Of a stretch of DNA of 64,000 bases, positions 47,086-56,026 are shown piece after piece; the first letter of the stretch is position 1; the number at the start of each line of letters is the position of its first letter. Below the pieces are notes generated by a model, which saw only the letters and a list, made by a program, of their open reading frames with translations, ran no database searches and was not told the origin of the DNA. The DNA lies in contig NZ_LN849456.1 of assembly GCF_900070355.1 (NCBI RefSeq), positions 1,736,001 to 1,800,000 on the forward strand, given 5' to 3'. The translations under genes and the position numbers were made by a program. Origin of the DNA: Devriesea agamarum (lineage in GTDB: Bacteria; Actinomycetota; Actinomycetes; Actinomycetales; Dermabacteraceae).

Positions 47086-47787
47086 ATGCCAAAATCCCGT
47101 TCACATGATGAGGCTCTGCGCGGGGATCTCGTGCTTCAAGCCGCACAGATGCTCGCTGAGAACGGAGCCGACGGGTTATCTCTGCGAGATCTCGCCAGCG
47201 CCGCCAACACCTCCACCACCGCGATTTACACGCTCTTTGGCGGCAAGCAGGAACTGATCGACGCAGTCCTCGCCGAAGGGTTCGCAAGCTTCAGTATTTC
47301 CCAGGCATCGGTTGAGCTTGGCGACGATCCGCGCCGCACCCTGGTGGCGCTCAGCCACGCCTACCGCGCATGGGCGCTGGAGAATCCTGCCCTGTACGGG
47401 GTCATGTTCAGCCGGCCAGCGATCGAGGTCGACCCGTCCTCGGTGCTCGCCTCCACCATGATTGCCTCCATCGGCCCCCTGCGCGAAGCCTGCGAGCTGC
47501 TAGCCCGCGCTGCTGACGAAAACACCGACGAAGACCCCAACCAAAACACCCCGCGCCGCATCCAGACGAATACTCACCGCTTCCAGCACACCCCCCATGC
47601 GGATTCGCTGGCTCGCACCCTGTGGGCCGCCCTCCATGGCTGGGTGGAATTAGAGCGACAAGGCTTACTCGGGGGCCCGCTCGATCCCTTTACCTGCGGC
47701 ACCACGCGGGCAACCAGCGAGAATTATCCCGACACCGACACAACGTTTGAACACTTCGTGGCGGGGGTCGTCGCTGGTCTGCACTAA
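47086..47787 (+). CDS. TetR-family regulator (WHG-domain type)
   Basis: ATG 47086 gives 233 residues. The helix-turn-helix (about 15-65) reads GADGLSLRDLASAANTSTTAIYTLFGGKQELIDAVL. The C-terminal region has the WHG-type phrase LWAALHGWVELERQGLLGG. A polar insert of about 30 residues (NTDEDPNQNTPRRIQTNTH...) lies before it. The placement divergent to the siderophore-interacting gene suggests that it controls iron release; the signal is unknown. Confidence 0.87.
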   Translation: MPKSRSHDEALRGDLVLQAAQMLAENGADGLSLRDLASAANTSTTAIYTLFGGKQELIDAVLAEGFASFSISQASVELGDDPRRTLVALSHAYRAWALENPALYGVMFSRPAIEVDPSSVLASTMIASIGPLREACELLARAADENTDEDPNQNTPRRIQTNTHRFQHTPHADSLARTLWAALHGWVELERQGLLGGPLDPFTCGTTRATSENYPDTDTTFEHFVAGVVAGLH

Positions 47788-47986
47788 AAGATCACTCCGG
47801 CTGAGTTCCTGACCAATAGGTTCCACAGCAGAGACATCCCCATCAAAGAGTCCGTCACTAAAGACGTGCTCGTTCAAAGCTCCCGCCGCCAAAGAGCTCC
47901 CGACCCACGAGATCATCGCAGGTTATCGCCAACAAGCGACGGCCTACACAAACACAAAAACGATTGCCGCCGAAACTGAGCACGAA

Positions 47987-48031
47987 AAAGCCGGGTGGGT
48001 AAGAATCTCAGACTCTTACCCACCCGGCTTT
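47987..48031 (-). terminator. rho-independent terminator after tRNA-Thr
   Basis: Perfect 18-base arms (47987-48004 and 48014-48031) around a nine-base loop. On the minus strand a run of T follows, so it ends tRNA-Thr transcription; it may also stop the TetR transcript. The spacer 47788-47986 shows repeated CAAAGAG/CTCCCG text but no gene. Confidence 0.88.
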
Positions 48032-48080
48032 ACACGGTCACACCGCTTTCCGGGTCTAGATCACCAGACACCGGCACTGA

Positions 48081-48153
48081 GCTGGAGACGGGACTTGAAC
48101 CCGCAACCGCCCGATTACAAGTCGGGTGCGCTACCAATTGCGCCACTCCAGCA
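48081..48153 (-). tRNA. tRNA-Thr (anticodon TGT)
   Basis: The minus strand folds into a 73-base tRNA with acceptor GCTGGAG/CTCCAGC, anticodon loop CTTGTAA and T-arm GCGGG-TTCAAGT-CCCGT. The discriminator is T. CCA is not encoded. Confidence 0.95.
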
Positions 48154-48243
48154 CGGCGACTGCTGCGATGAACAGCCCCCGCTAGTGTAACCGGCTCAGT
48201 AACCTATAGCAGTCGTGACCGAGGTGGAATCGCTCTCACGCGG

Positions 48244-49032
48244 TTAGGCACCCGCGCGAGCAGCCTCGATTGCCTTGCCCAATTCTCCGGGCGACGTAAA
48301 GTCACCCTTCCACTGCTTACCGTTAATCAAGATGGTGGGAGTGCCCTGGGTATCTTTTTGAGCTTCCACCTCAACAACCTTCTCAACCCACGGAATGTAG
48401 GTGCCATCAGCAATGCACTCTGCCACCTTGGGGCCGGCACCCGCCTGGGTGGCAAGGTCGGTAATCTGCTTATTCGGCAGGCCCGCTGAACCTTCCGGCG
48501 GCTGGTTAGCAAACATCAGCTCGTCGAACTTCATGTAATTGGCTTTGTTGTCCGCGTACACACACACCGCGGCGTTCGCGGCCCGGCTGGAGAAATCACC
48601 GGTGGTTGACATGCGGTTCAGGAACGTCCGGGGGTGGAAACGCACGGTGGCTTCGTTGTTAGCGACAACCTTTTGCAAGTCGGGGCCAGATGCGTGAGTG
48701 AATGCACCACAGGCTGGGCACATAAAGTCGACGTACACGTCAACGACCGGCTTGCCCGATCCCTCTCCCGGACCGAGCTCCAGGTAGCTCGCACCCTGGG
48801 CAATCCCGGGAGGTGGCGTCACCGGCTTGTCCGGCTCCACGCTGCGATAAATCGCATATCCAATGCCGGACACGATAGCGAGCGCAATAATCACGCCCGC
48901 GGTAATGATGATGGTCCTCAGACGGCGCTGCCTACGCAGTTCCGCTTCTCGCTGCTGGCGCAATGCTTCGCGTTGGGCCGCGCGCTTGTCCTTCGCGGAC
49001 TCTGACGCGGAACCCTTGCTGGGCGGGGTCAT
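48244..49032 (-). CDS. membrane-anchored DsbA-like thioredoxin-fold protein
   Basis: ATG 49032 follows AGGAGG by four bases and gives 262 residues. A basic coiled head (SAKDKRAAQREALRQQREAELRRQRRLR) precedes one helix (TIIITAGVIIALAIVSGIGYAIY). The thioredoxin domain follows with VYVDFMCPACGAFTHASG (active-site CPAC), later FDELMFANQPP and cis-proline QGTPTILINGKQW. It probably makes or shuffles disulfides outside the membrane. The long frame to 49182 comes from the repeats upstream. Confidence 0.9.
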   Translation of the reverse strand: MTPPSKGSASESAKDKRAAQREALRQQREAELRRQRRLRTIIITAGVIIALAIVSGIGYAIYRSVEPDKPVTPPPGIAQGASYLELGPGEGSGKPVVDVYVDFMCPACGAFTHASGPDLQKVVANNEATVRFHPRTFLNRMSTTGDFSSRAANAAVCVYADNKANYMKFDELMFANQPPEGSAGLPNKQITDLATQAGAGPKVAECIADGTYIPWVEKVVEVEAQKDTQGTPTILINGKQWKGDFTSPGELGKAIEAARAGA

Positions 49033-49044
49033 GGGGCCTCCTGC

Positions 49045-49107
49045 TAGTTCGTGTCCGTATACGGTTAGTCCGTGTCCACGTGCGATTAGTTCATGTCTAT
49101 ATGCGGT
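49045..49107. repeat. three 21-bp degenerate tandem repeats upstream of the DsbA-like gene
   Basis: Copies at 49045, 49066 and 49087 each open TAGT(T/C)C(G/A)TGTC and end in GG/GAT. They sit directly before the AGGAGG, so they form the untranslated leader. Confidence 0.75.
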
Positions 49108-49280
49108 GGTATCCGGCTTGAGCGTGAGTCTATGGCGGACTAGAGCCCACATTCTATGGCCGAGACCACCATCGCAGGTCATGGCATTGGACCTGCTCCC
49201 TGCTCGGCGACCATGCTATTGGCCTCACCTGAGGCAGCAGCTGCGTATCGAAACGCTCCGGGCCACACCCGGGCACCCCG

Positions 49281-51518
49281 TTATGAACGCCAAAATGCCA
49301 GCCACTGCATGAGCTGTGCCTGCGGAAACGGCACATAGTCAACGTGTCCGTGGCGGGTCATGGCGGCGGCGATGATGCAACCCGCCACCACAATAAGCAG
49401 GGCGAGGATACCTGCGGTCCAGCCAAAGGTGGGTGCGGCTGCATCAACCAGCCGATGCGCACCATCCCGGGTCATCCGCGATGCCGGCCCCACCCAGGTC
49501 AGCAGCAGAACAATGGCCATCATGCCGGCGGTCACGAAAGCGTCAGACGGGGCCACCGCGCCGACGAAGTGGAGCAGTCCGACCGCCGAGAAGGCGAGCA
49601 GCACCGCGAGTAGAACGGGCAGCATGCTCATGAGGATGGATTCCGCAAAGGACCAAAGCAGTCGCCACGGGCTCACCAGTCCGACCGCCCAGGCGTCACC
49701 CGCGCGCGGGCCGCGTTCGCTGCGGCGTCGTTCGAGTTGGCGAGCGCCGCGCAACCAGGTTCGAGCCACCGCGTTAAGCAGCAGGAAGAGCCCGAAGGCG
49801 AGGTAGGGCACCACGGTGGCTAGCAGCACGAGCAGGAGGTGCCCGCACCATATGATGCCCGGTCTGCGTCGAACAGATTGCTGGGACTGGACGGGGTCAG
49901 GGGGCCATGGTGCGGGTGGCGCACCGTAGGCCGGCTGGGCGGCCAGGTCATAACCAGGTTGGGCGGGCATGTGGTAGCCCGGCTGAGTGGGCATGCCATA
50001 TCCCGGCTGAGGCGGTACCGCATAACCCTGCCCATAAACCTGGGTGGGAGCGGAGTTCGTTCCCAGGTTCGGCAGCACCTCGGTTCGATCACTGGCGACG
50101 TGTCCATGAAGGACTTCGGTGCTGTCTGCGTTGTCTCGGGGGCCGCTTTCAGCCCCTAACCCTGCGGCGCCTACGCCTAGTGCGCCCGCCATACGCGAAC
50201 CTGCTACACCCGCGCCTGCCATACCCGCATTTGCTACGCCCGCACCTAGGGACCCCATGCCCGCCGTTCCCGCACCCGCCGCACCCGCCGCACCTGCGGA
50301 AGGTAGGGCACCATGTAGGTCCAGTGGGCTCAGTACCGTCGTCGGGGCATCAGACGCATCGTAACGACCGGATATAACCTCGGTTTTCAGATCGTCCTCT
50401 CGCGACCTGCCGGTCAGACCAGGAGCCCCGGCTGGAACAGGCACCGTCGGCGGGAGGGGAGTCACTGGTGAAGCGGGAGGCATCCCTCCCACGGGGGTGG
50501 GCAGCGGCTCAGAGACCGTGGAGAGCGGCGATGTCACTGCTTCTGACGATGCTTCAGACGCCGCGGCACCTGCACTCTCGCCGCCACCGGAGTGAAGATC
50601 CGATACGGAGAGCACTTCTGTGGCACCGGGGTCGTCGTAGACGGTGAGGTCGAGCTGAGCGAGCCGTTGGATTAATTGGCCGGGATCAACGCGGTCGGCA
50701 GGGTCGGGCTGAAGGGCGTCGCGCAACCACCTTCGCAGTTCAGCTGGGGCTCCGGCGCTATCAATTTCGCCTTTTTCTGCCCGCATGAGAACGAGGTCTA
50801 CCCGCCCGGATCCGAAGGGGTCGCGGCCGGTGGCTGCGAACGCGACCAGGGCAGCCCATGCCCACCAGTCTGCGGCGGGCCCGGTGATGTTTGTGCGGGC
50901 CAGTTCCGGGTCCAGGTAGGCGGCTGTTCCCATGACCAGGCCTGTGGAGGTGAGGCGGGATTCTTCGGCTGCTTGGGCGATCCCGAAGTCGATGATGACC
51001 GGGTCGAGACGTTCGCCGTCCGGGTCGAAGGAGATGAGATCGGTTTCGGTGGCGCCGCGCAGCAGGATGTTGGAGGGTTTGAGGTCGCGGTGGACCAGGC
51101 CTGCGCGGTGGATGGTTTGGAGAGTTTCGCCGAGCATGACCCCGATTTCGCGCACTGCTTCGGGGTGTAGGCCGCCGTGACGGCGGGCTGCCTCGTCGAG
51201 CGTGGGTCCCTGGATGAACTCGGTGACGATAAAGGCTTCGTCGGATTCAAGTTCGGCATCAAGTACTTGGGCGATGTTGTCGCTGCGTACGCGTTGGAGG
51301 GCTTTGACTTCGCGGGCGAGTCGCTGGCGGGCCTGTTGATCGCCGCCGATTTCTGGGCGAAGCATTTTGATCGCCACGTCGCGGCCTTCGGCGTCTCGGG
51401 CGCGGTAGACGATGCCCATGCCTCCGGAGCCGATGCGTTCTGCGACGTCGTAGCCCGATTCATCGGCCAGAGCCCGGCGTCGGAGGTCGCCGCCGCTTGC
51501 TCGGTAGAAGTCGGTCAT
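49281..51518 (-). CDS. membrane serine/threonine protein kinase
   Basis: This protein of about 745 residues has an N-terminal Hanks kinase (about 15-275): GSGGMGIVYRARDAEGRDVAIKML, the loop LVHRDLKPSNILL, DFGIAQ and the lobe text GTAAYLDPELARTNITGPAADWWAWA. A long low-complexity Pro/Ala/Gly/Met region (about 295-560) has repeats of MAGAG and QPGY. Four to five helices end the protein; the PASTA repeats of PknB are absent. The start at ATG 51518 lies nine bases after TATAGA. Substrate and signal unknown. Confidence 0.88.
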   Translation of the reverse strand: MTDFYRASGGDLRRRALADESGYDVAERIGSGGMGIVYRARDAEGRDVAIKMLRPEIGGDQQARQRLAREVKALQRVRSDNIAQVLDAELESDEAFIVTEFIQGPTLDEAARRHGGLHPEAVREIGVMLGETLQTIHRAGLVHRDLKPSNILLRGATETDLISFDPDGERLDPVIIDFGIAQAAEESRLTSTGLVMGTAAYLDPELARTNITGPAADWWAWAALVAFAATGRDPFGSGRVDLVLMRAEKGEIDSAGAPAELRRWLRDALQPDPADRVDPGQLIQRLAQLDLTVYDDPGATEVLSVSDLHSGGGESAGAAASEASSEAVTSPLSTVSEPLPTPVGGMPPASPVTPLPPTVPVPAGAPGLTGRSREDDLKTEVISGRYDASDAPTTVLSPLDLHGALPSAGAAGAAGAGTAGMGSLGAGVANAGMAGAGVAGSRMAGALGVGAAGLGAESGPRDNADSTEVLHGHVASDRTEVLPNLGTNSAPTQVYGQGYAVPPQPGYGMPTQPGYHMPAQPGYDLAAQPAYGAPPAPWPPDPVQSQQSVRRRPGIIWCGHLLLVLLATVVPYLAFGLFLLLNAVARTWLRGARQLERRRSERGPRAGDAWAVGLVSPWRLLWSFAESILMSMLPVLLAVLLAFSAVGLLHFVGAVAPSDAFVTAGMMAIVLLLTWVGPASRMTRDGAHRLVDAAAPTFGWTAGILALLIVVAGCIIAAAMTRHGHVDYVPFPQAQLMQWLAFWRS

Positions 51519-51667
51519 GCCCGCCACTCTATAGAGATAAGCGGTGCGGTGGCGTTGCGGCCACCTAGACGGTCTTGCTCCTCACATTTACTGCGCCATG
51601 ACATCTAAGGGGCCACGTCAGCCCCTTTTCTGAAAGACTGCTGAATATAATCTGAATATTGGCAGGC

Positions 51668-51695
51668 TAGACAAGATACCCCTGGGGGGTATTAT
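51668..51695 (+). promoter_or_regulatory. promoter of the copper operon with a CsoR-type box in the spacer
   Basis: A 17-bp dyad (51676-51692) reads ATACCCC-TGG-GGGGTAT, the form bound by the copper-sensing repressor CsoR. It fills the space between a -35-like TAGACA (51668-51673) and a -10 TATTAT (51690-51695), 16 bases apart. Copper would release CsoR and allow copZ-copA transcription. csoR is not in the window. Confidence 0.85.
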
Positions 51696-51780
51696 TAACT
51701 GTGTTCCCACGGAGAACCCGACGGAACACCCCCGGTGCGCACCACATGCCCACCGAAACGCTAACCACAAGGAGCATCAC

Positions 51781-52005
51781 ATGACCACCACGACCTACCA
51801 GGTAACCGGGCTGACCTGCGGACACTGCGTCAAAGCCGTCACCGAAGAAGTTGGGGAACTGCACGGCGTCAGCTCCGTCAATGTCGACCTCGTCAAAGGC
51901 GGCGCGTCAACCCTGACCATCACCTCCGAAAGCCCGCTCGAACGCGACGCCGTCCAAGCCGCACTCCACGAAGCAGGCGACACCTACGATCTCCAAGGAG
52001 AGTAA
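51781..52005 (+). CDS. copZ: copper chaperone, heavy-metal-associated domain
   Basis: A 74-residue HMA protein with the metal site GLTCGHCVKAV. AAGGAG precedes ATG 51781. It lies 4 bases before copA, so it delivers Cu(I) to that ATPase. Confidence 0.93.
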   Translation: MTTTTYQVTGLTCGHCVKAVTEEVGELHGVSSVNVDLVKGGASTLTITSESPLERDAVQAALHEAGDTYDLQGE

Positions 52006-52009
52006 AACC

Positions 52010-54373
52010 ATGACCCAGGTCATGCCTGAGCGCACGACGCCCCCATCCGAGACAGGCGATCTGCGCCGAGTCGATCTCGACATCACCGGGATGACGTGTG
52101 CTTCCTGCGTCTCCCGGGTCGAAAAGAAACTGAAAAAACTCGACGGTGTGCAGGCGAGCGTCAACCTAGCCCTCGAACGCGCCAGCGTCCTGGTGCCGCT
52201 TGGCCCCCGCGCCGACGGCACCACCATCACCGATGACGAGCTCGTCGCCGCCATCGAAAAAGGCGGCTACGGAGCCCACGTCCGGCACGCCGACGGGCCC
52301 GACTCCAATGCAGCCGGACCCTCGGCCGCCGAGATGGACGAGCGCGACGCCGCCGCAGTCCGCCAACACCGCGACGCCCGGCAGCGAACCATCGTCGCCG
52401 CCTCCCTCGCCATTCCAGTTCTGCTGCTATCTATGATTCCCGCCATCCAATTCCCCGGATGGCAATGGGTGGTATTCATCCTCGCCACCCCGGTTGTGTT
52501 CTACTGCGCCTACCCCTTCCACCGCGCAGCCATCACCAACCTCCGCCACGGCAGCGCCACCATGGACACCCTGGTCTCACTCGGGGTCACTGCCGCATAC
52601 CTCTGGTCAGTCTGGGCCCTATTCTTCGGAGGGGCTGGACACCTGGGCATGACCATGAGCTTCAGCCTCACCCCAGCCATCCAGGCCTCCGGACACCACG
52701 AGATCTACTTTGAATCCGCAGCCGTGGTCACAACCCTGGTTCTGCTCGGACGCTGGGCCCAGGCCCGCGCTGTGCGCCGCTCTTCCGAAGCCCTGCGCAC
52801 CCTACTCGACCTCGGAGCTAAAGAAGCAACCCTGCTCGAGCTCACCCCCGACGGCCAAACCCGCGAAGTTACCGTCCCGATTGACCGCCTCACCCCCGGC
52901 GATGTCTTCGTCGTCCGGCCCGGCGAGAAAATCGCGACCGACGGCGTCGTCATCGACGGACACAGCGCCGTCGACCGTTCCATGCTGACCGGCGAATCCG
53001 TTCCCGAAGATGTCGAGACCGGCAGCGAGGTCGCAGGGGCCACCGTCAACGCCTCCGGACGCCTCCTAGTGCGCGCCACCCACGTCGGAGCCGACACCCA
53101 GCTCTCACACATCGCCCGTCTGGTCGAACAAGCGCAGTCATCCAAGGCCCCTGTTCAGCACCTGGTCGATCGCATCAGCGGCGTTTTCGTCCCGGTTGTG
53201 ATCATCCTTGCGCTCATCACCCTGTTCGGATGGGCCCTGACCGGACACACCTGGGAACAGGCCCTCACCGCAGCGGTGGCAGTCCTAGTGATTGCATGCC
53301 CGTGCGCGCTCGGCCTGGCCACCCCCACCGCGATCATGGTGGGAACCGGACGCGGAGCCGAACTGGGCATCCTGATCCGTTCCGCTCAAGCTCTCGAAGC
53401 CACCCGGCGCATCAGCACCGTCGTGCTCGATAAAACCGGCACGCTGACAACCGGAACCATGCAGGTCGCAGAGGTTACGCTGATCCCGAACACCACCGGT
53501 AACCAGCTCGATGCAGACACCATCGTGCGCCTAACCGGGGCCGTCGAAAACGGCAGCGAACACCCCATTGCACGGGCCATCGTGGAATCAGTCATTGACC
53601 GGCTCGGCCCCAACGCACTCGATGACCTCGACCTCTCCGAGGCCGGAGCTGTCGCAGGTACCGGTATGCGCGCGACAGTCAACGGACACCAGGTTGATGT
53701 GCGACGGCCAGCTGCCGACGATAACCTGCCCGCTCAGCTCACAGACGCCATCACCGCAGCGGGTTCCCAGGGCCGCTCCGTCGCCCTGACCGTGATCGAC
53801 GGCGAACCCGTTGCCCTCTGGCAAATTTCCGACACCATCCGCGAGGAAACCCCGGCGGCACTCGCCGAACTGCGCCGCCTCGGTATCACCCCGGTGCTCG
53901 CCACAGGTGATTCACCGGAGGCTGCCCAGGCCCTCGCCACCCAACTCGGCATCGACGAAGTGCATGCGCGACAAAGTCCCGAGGACAAACTCGCCCTGGT
54001 CACCTCCCTGCAAGAGCGGGAACACGCGCATGGCGGTCAGGTAGCCATGGCCGGTGACGGGATCAACGACACCGCGGCGCTAGCCCAAGCCGATCTCGGA
54101 ATTGCCATGGGATCAGGAACCGACGCGGCGATGGCTAGCGGCGACATCGTGGCATCCAGCGGCTCCATCGCCGCGGTGCCGACCGCTGTCCGGCTAGCTC
54201 GCTCCACGCTATCGACGATTCGCTGGAACCTGTTCTGGGCGTTCATCTACAACGTGATTGCGATTCCGCTAGCGATGCTGGGCATCCTTGGACCGCTGAT
54301 TGCGGGCGCCGCCATGGCGTTCTCCAGTGTCTTCGTGGTCTCCAACTCGTTGCGTCTGCGCCGATTCCGCTGA
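52010..54373 (+). CDS. copA: Cu(I)-translocating P-type ATPase
   Basis: This 787-residue pump exports Cu(I). It has one N-terminal HMA domain (MTCASCVSRVEKK, about 25-90) and a transmembrane CPC motif (VIACPCALGLATPTA). The phosphorylated aspartate lies in LDKTGTLTTG, with the HP motif NGSEHPIARAI and hinge AGDGINDTAALAQADLGIAMGSGTD. Eight helices can be placed. It is coupled to copZ and controlled by the CsoR-type box. Ends before a strong terminator. Confidence 0.97.
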   Translation: MTQVMPERTTPPSETGDLRRVDLDITGMTCASCVSRVEKKLKKLDGVQASVNLALERASVLVPLGPRADGTTITDDELVAAIEKGGYGAHVRHADGPDSNAAGPSAAEMDERDAAAVRQHRDARQRTIVAASLAIPVLLLSMIPAIQFPGWQWVVFILATPVVFYCAYPFHRAAITNLRHGSATMDTLVSLGVTAAYLWSVWALFFGGAGHLGMTMSFSLTPAIQASGHHEIYFESAAVVTTLVLLGRWAQARAVRRSSEALRTLLDLGAKEATLLELTPDGQTREVTVPIDRLTPGDVFVVRPGEKIATDGVVIDGHSAVDRSMLTGESVPEDVETGSEVAGATVNASGRLLVRATHVGADTQLSHIARLVEQAQSSKAPVQHLVDRISGVFVPVVIILALITLFGWALTGHTWEQALTAAVAVLVIACPCALGLATPTAIMVGTGRGAELGILIRSAQALEATRRISTVVLDKTGTLTTGTMQVAEVTLIPNTTGNQLDADTIVRLTGAVENGSEHPIARAIVESVIDRLGPNALDDLDLSEAGAVAGTGMRATVNGHQVDVRRPAADDNLPAQLTDAITAAGSQGRSVALTVIDGEPVALWQISDTIREETPAALAELRRLGITPVLATGDSPEAAQALATQLGIDEVHARQSPEDKLALVTSLQEREHAHGGQVAMAGDGINDTAALAQADLGIAMGSGTDAAMASGDIVASSGSIAAVPTAVRLARSTLSTIRWNLFWAFIYNVIAIPLAMLGILGPLIAGAAMAFSSVFVVSNSLRLRRFR

Positions 54374-54481
54374 GGGATCTCACGACAGCCAACACGATAT
54401 CGCAACGTCCGCTACCGCATGATTCCGCTATCCGGATTCATTCCCGGAATATCGCGTCAGATCCTGCTTCGTCGCTAAGAT

Positions 54482-54522
54482 AAAAGGGCTTGTGACTCAT
54501 GCTATGAGTCACAAGCCCTTTT
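54482..54522. terminator. terminator after copA
   Basis: Perfect 19-base arms around a three-base loop, with A and T tracts on both sides, so it can work on both strands. Confidence 0.93.
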
Positions 54523-54925
54523 ACGAAGGCGTCTGGACATCAACGTCCTTCGACCGAAGGAGCTGACACTCGCGAGAGAGGGATCATGCGGTGCGCACTC
54601 CAGACTCCCCCCCCGACGCGATCACCATCACGATGTCCCATTGCCTGACATTTGATGCATCGATCAACTGAAAGCTCAACGGCTTTAAATGCCTCGACCT
54701 TGAAGGGGATGGCACCGTCGCCATCGCGACCCATAGACCAGGATTCGTCCTTGTCCATCCCAGCGAAGAATTTCCCGCGGTCCCCACCTAAAAAGCTTCT
54801 TCACCCAACGGCTTCGCCAGACCGCTTAGCAACCTCTGGTGCAAAAATGCCAGGACCAATCCCGACTTCACGCTCGACAAAGCGGTACATTGTGGTCTGC
54901 ACAACACGACCACGATTGAGGAGCC
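54523..54925. other. spacer between the copper operon and the formate/nitrite channel
   Basis: About 400 bp without a convincing gene. A minus-strand frame at 54540-54758 (MDKDESWSMGRDGDGAIPF...) and another at 54584-54787 overlap around a run of Cs near 54608; this could be a broken small gene, but I cannot assign it. Confidence 0.45.
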
Positions 54926-55828
54926 ATGGACGATCTCGCCGGCAAAATGACTATTGCTGCCCCGCCACAGATGGCAAAGCTGCTCGACGAAGGCATGGTT
55001 GCCAAGGCAACTAAAGACAAACTGACCATGTTCCTGCTGGCCTTGTCAGGCGGCGCCTTCATCGGCCTGGGTTTCATCTTCTATGTGACCTCCCAGCAGA
55101 GCCTGCAGGGGTTCCCGCTCGGGATCGCGAAAGTCATCGGCGGTTTTGTGTTCTCCGTCGGCCTGATCGCGGTGGTGCTGTCCGGTTCAGACCTGTTCAC
55201 CGGCACCACCATGACTATGGTCTCGCGCCTGACTCACAAGATTTCCACCGCCCAGATGCTCGCCCACTGGGGCATTAGCTACGTCGGAAACCTGGTGGGC
55301 TCGCTAGTCGTTGCCGTGCTGATTATCTTGGCGGGCACTCCCACCACCAACGGCGGGGCCTGGGGCGTTGTCGTCATGAACGTGGCGAACTCGAAGGTTC
55401 ACCACACCTGGGTCCAGTCTCTCGTGCTCGGCTTGCTCGCGAACTTCGCCGTCTGCCTCGGGGTGTGGTTGTCCTATTCCGGACGATCCACGGTGGACAA
55501 AATGCTCGGCATCGCCGGGCCCATCGCACTGTTCGTCGCATCCGGTTTTGAGCACTCAGTTGCCAACATGTTCATGCTGCCCACCGGTCTGCTCATTAAG
55601 TACACGGGAGGAGAGGCTTTCTGGTCCTCCCCTGCCGTCACCGCAGCCCACCTCACGCCCGACAGCTTCTCGGGGCTGACCGTCGGCACCGCCATCTGGA
55701 ACAACCTGATCCCGGTGACTATCGGCAACGTTATTGGCGGCGCACTGTTTATCGGCGCGTACTTCTGGCTGTGCTACCTCCGCCCGCACCGGGCTGCCGA
55801 GGCTAAGCAAGCCCTGCACAAGGCCTGA
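54926..55828 (+). CDS. formate/nitrite channel, FocA/NirC family
   Basis: The 300-residue channel has six helices and the family motifs LSGGAFIGLGFIFYVTS, LSGSDLFTGTTM, SYVGNLVGSL, and the gating histidine in VASGFEHSVANMFMLP. A final half-helix pair reads IPVTIGNVIGGALFIGAYFWL. GAGGAG precedes ATG. It moves formate or nitrite across the inner membrane; which is not clear, since no formate or nitrite enzyme is next to it. Confidence 0.93.
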   Translation: MDDLAGKMTIAAPPQMAKLLDEGMVAKATKDKLTMFLLALSGGAFIGLGFIFYVTSQQSLQGFPLGIAKVIGGFVFSVGLIAVVLSGSDLFTGTTMTMVSRLTHKISTAQMLAHWGISYVGNLVGSLVVAVLIILAGTPTTNGGAWGVVVMNVANSKVHHTWVQSLVLGLLANFAVCLGVWLSYSGRSTVDKMLGIAGPIALFVASGFEHSVANMFMLPTGLLIKYTGGEAFWSSPAVTAAHLTPDSFSGLTVGTAIWNNLIPVTIGNVIGGALFIGAYFWLCYLRPHRAAEAKQALHKA

Positions 55829-56026
55829 GCACCCGAAGGCGCCAAGTCCCCGCCGGCGCCTGACGAGGCCGACTGAATCATCCTCGACCCTCCACGTGAT
55901 GCACAACGCCTGATTCAGTGCTCGATGCCCCTCTCACCCGGGGGCTTCCCGCATATACAGTGGAGGCCGTTATTCACCCGCCTTCATTCGGTGTGCCCGG
56001 TGAAGGCCCGACTCCCACGAGGGCCC

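Noticed and set aside
54540-54787. two overlapping minus-strand small frames
   Set aside because: No ribosome site and no family match; listed only as a possible remnant.
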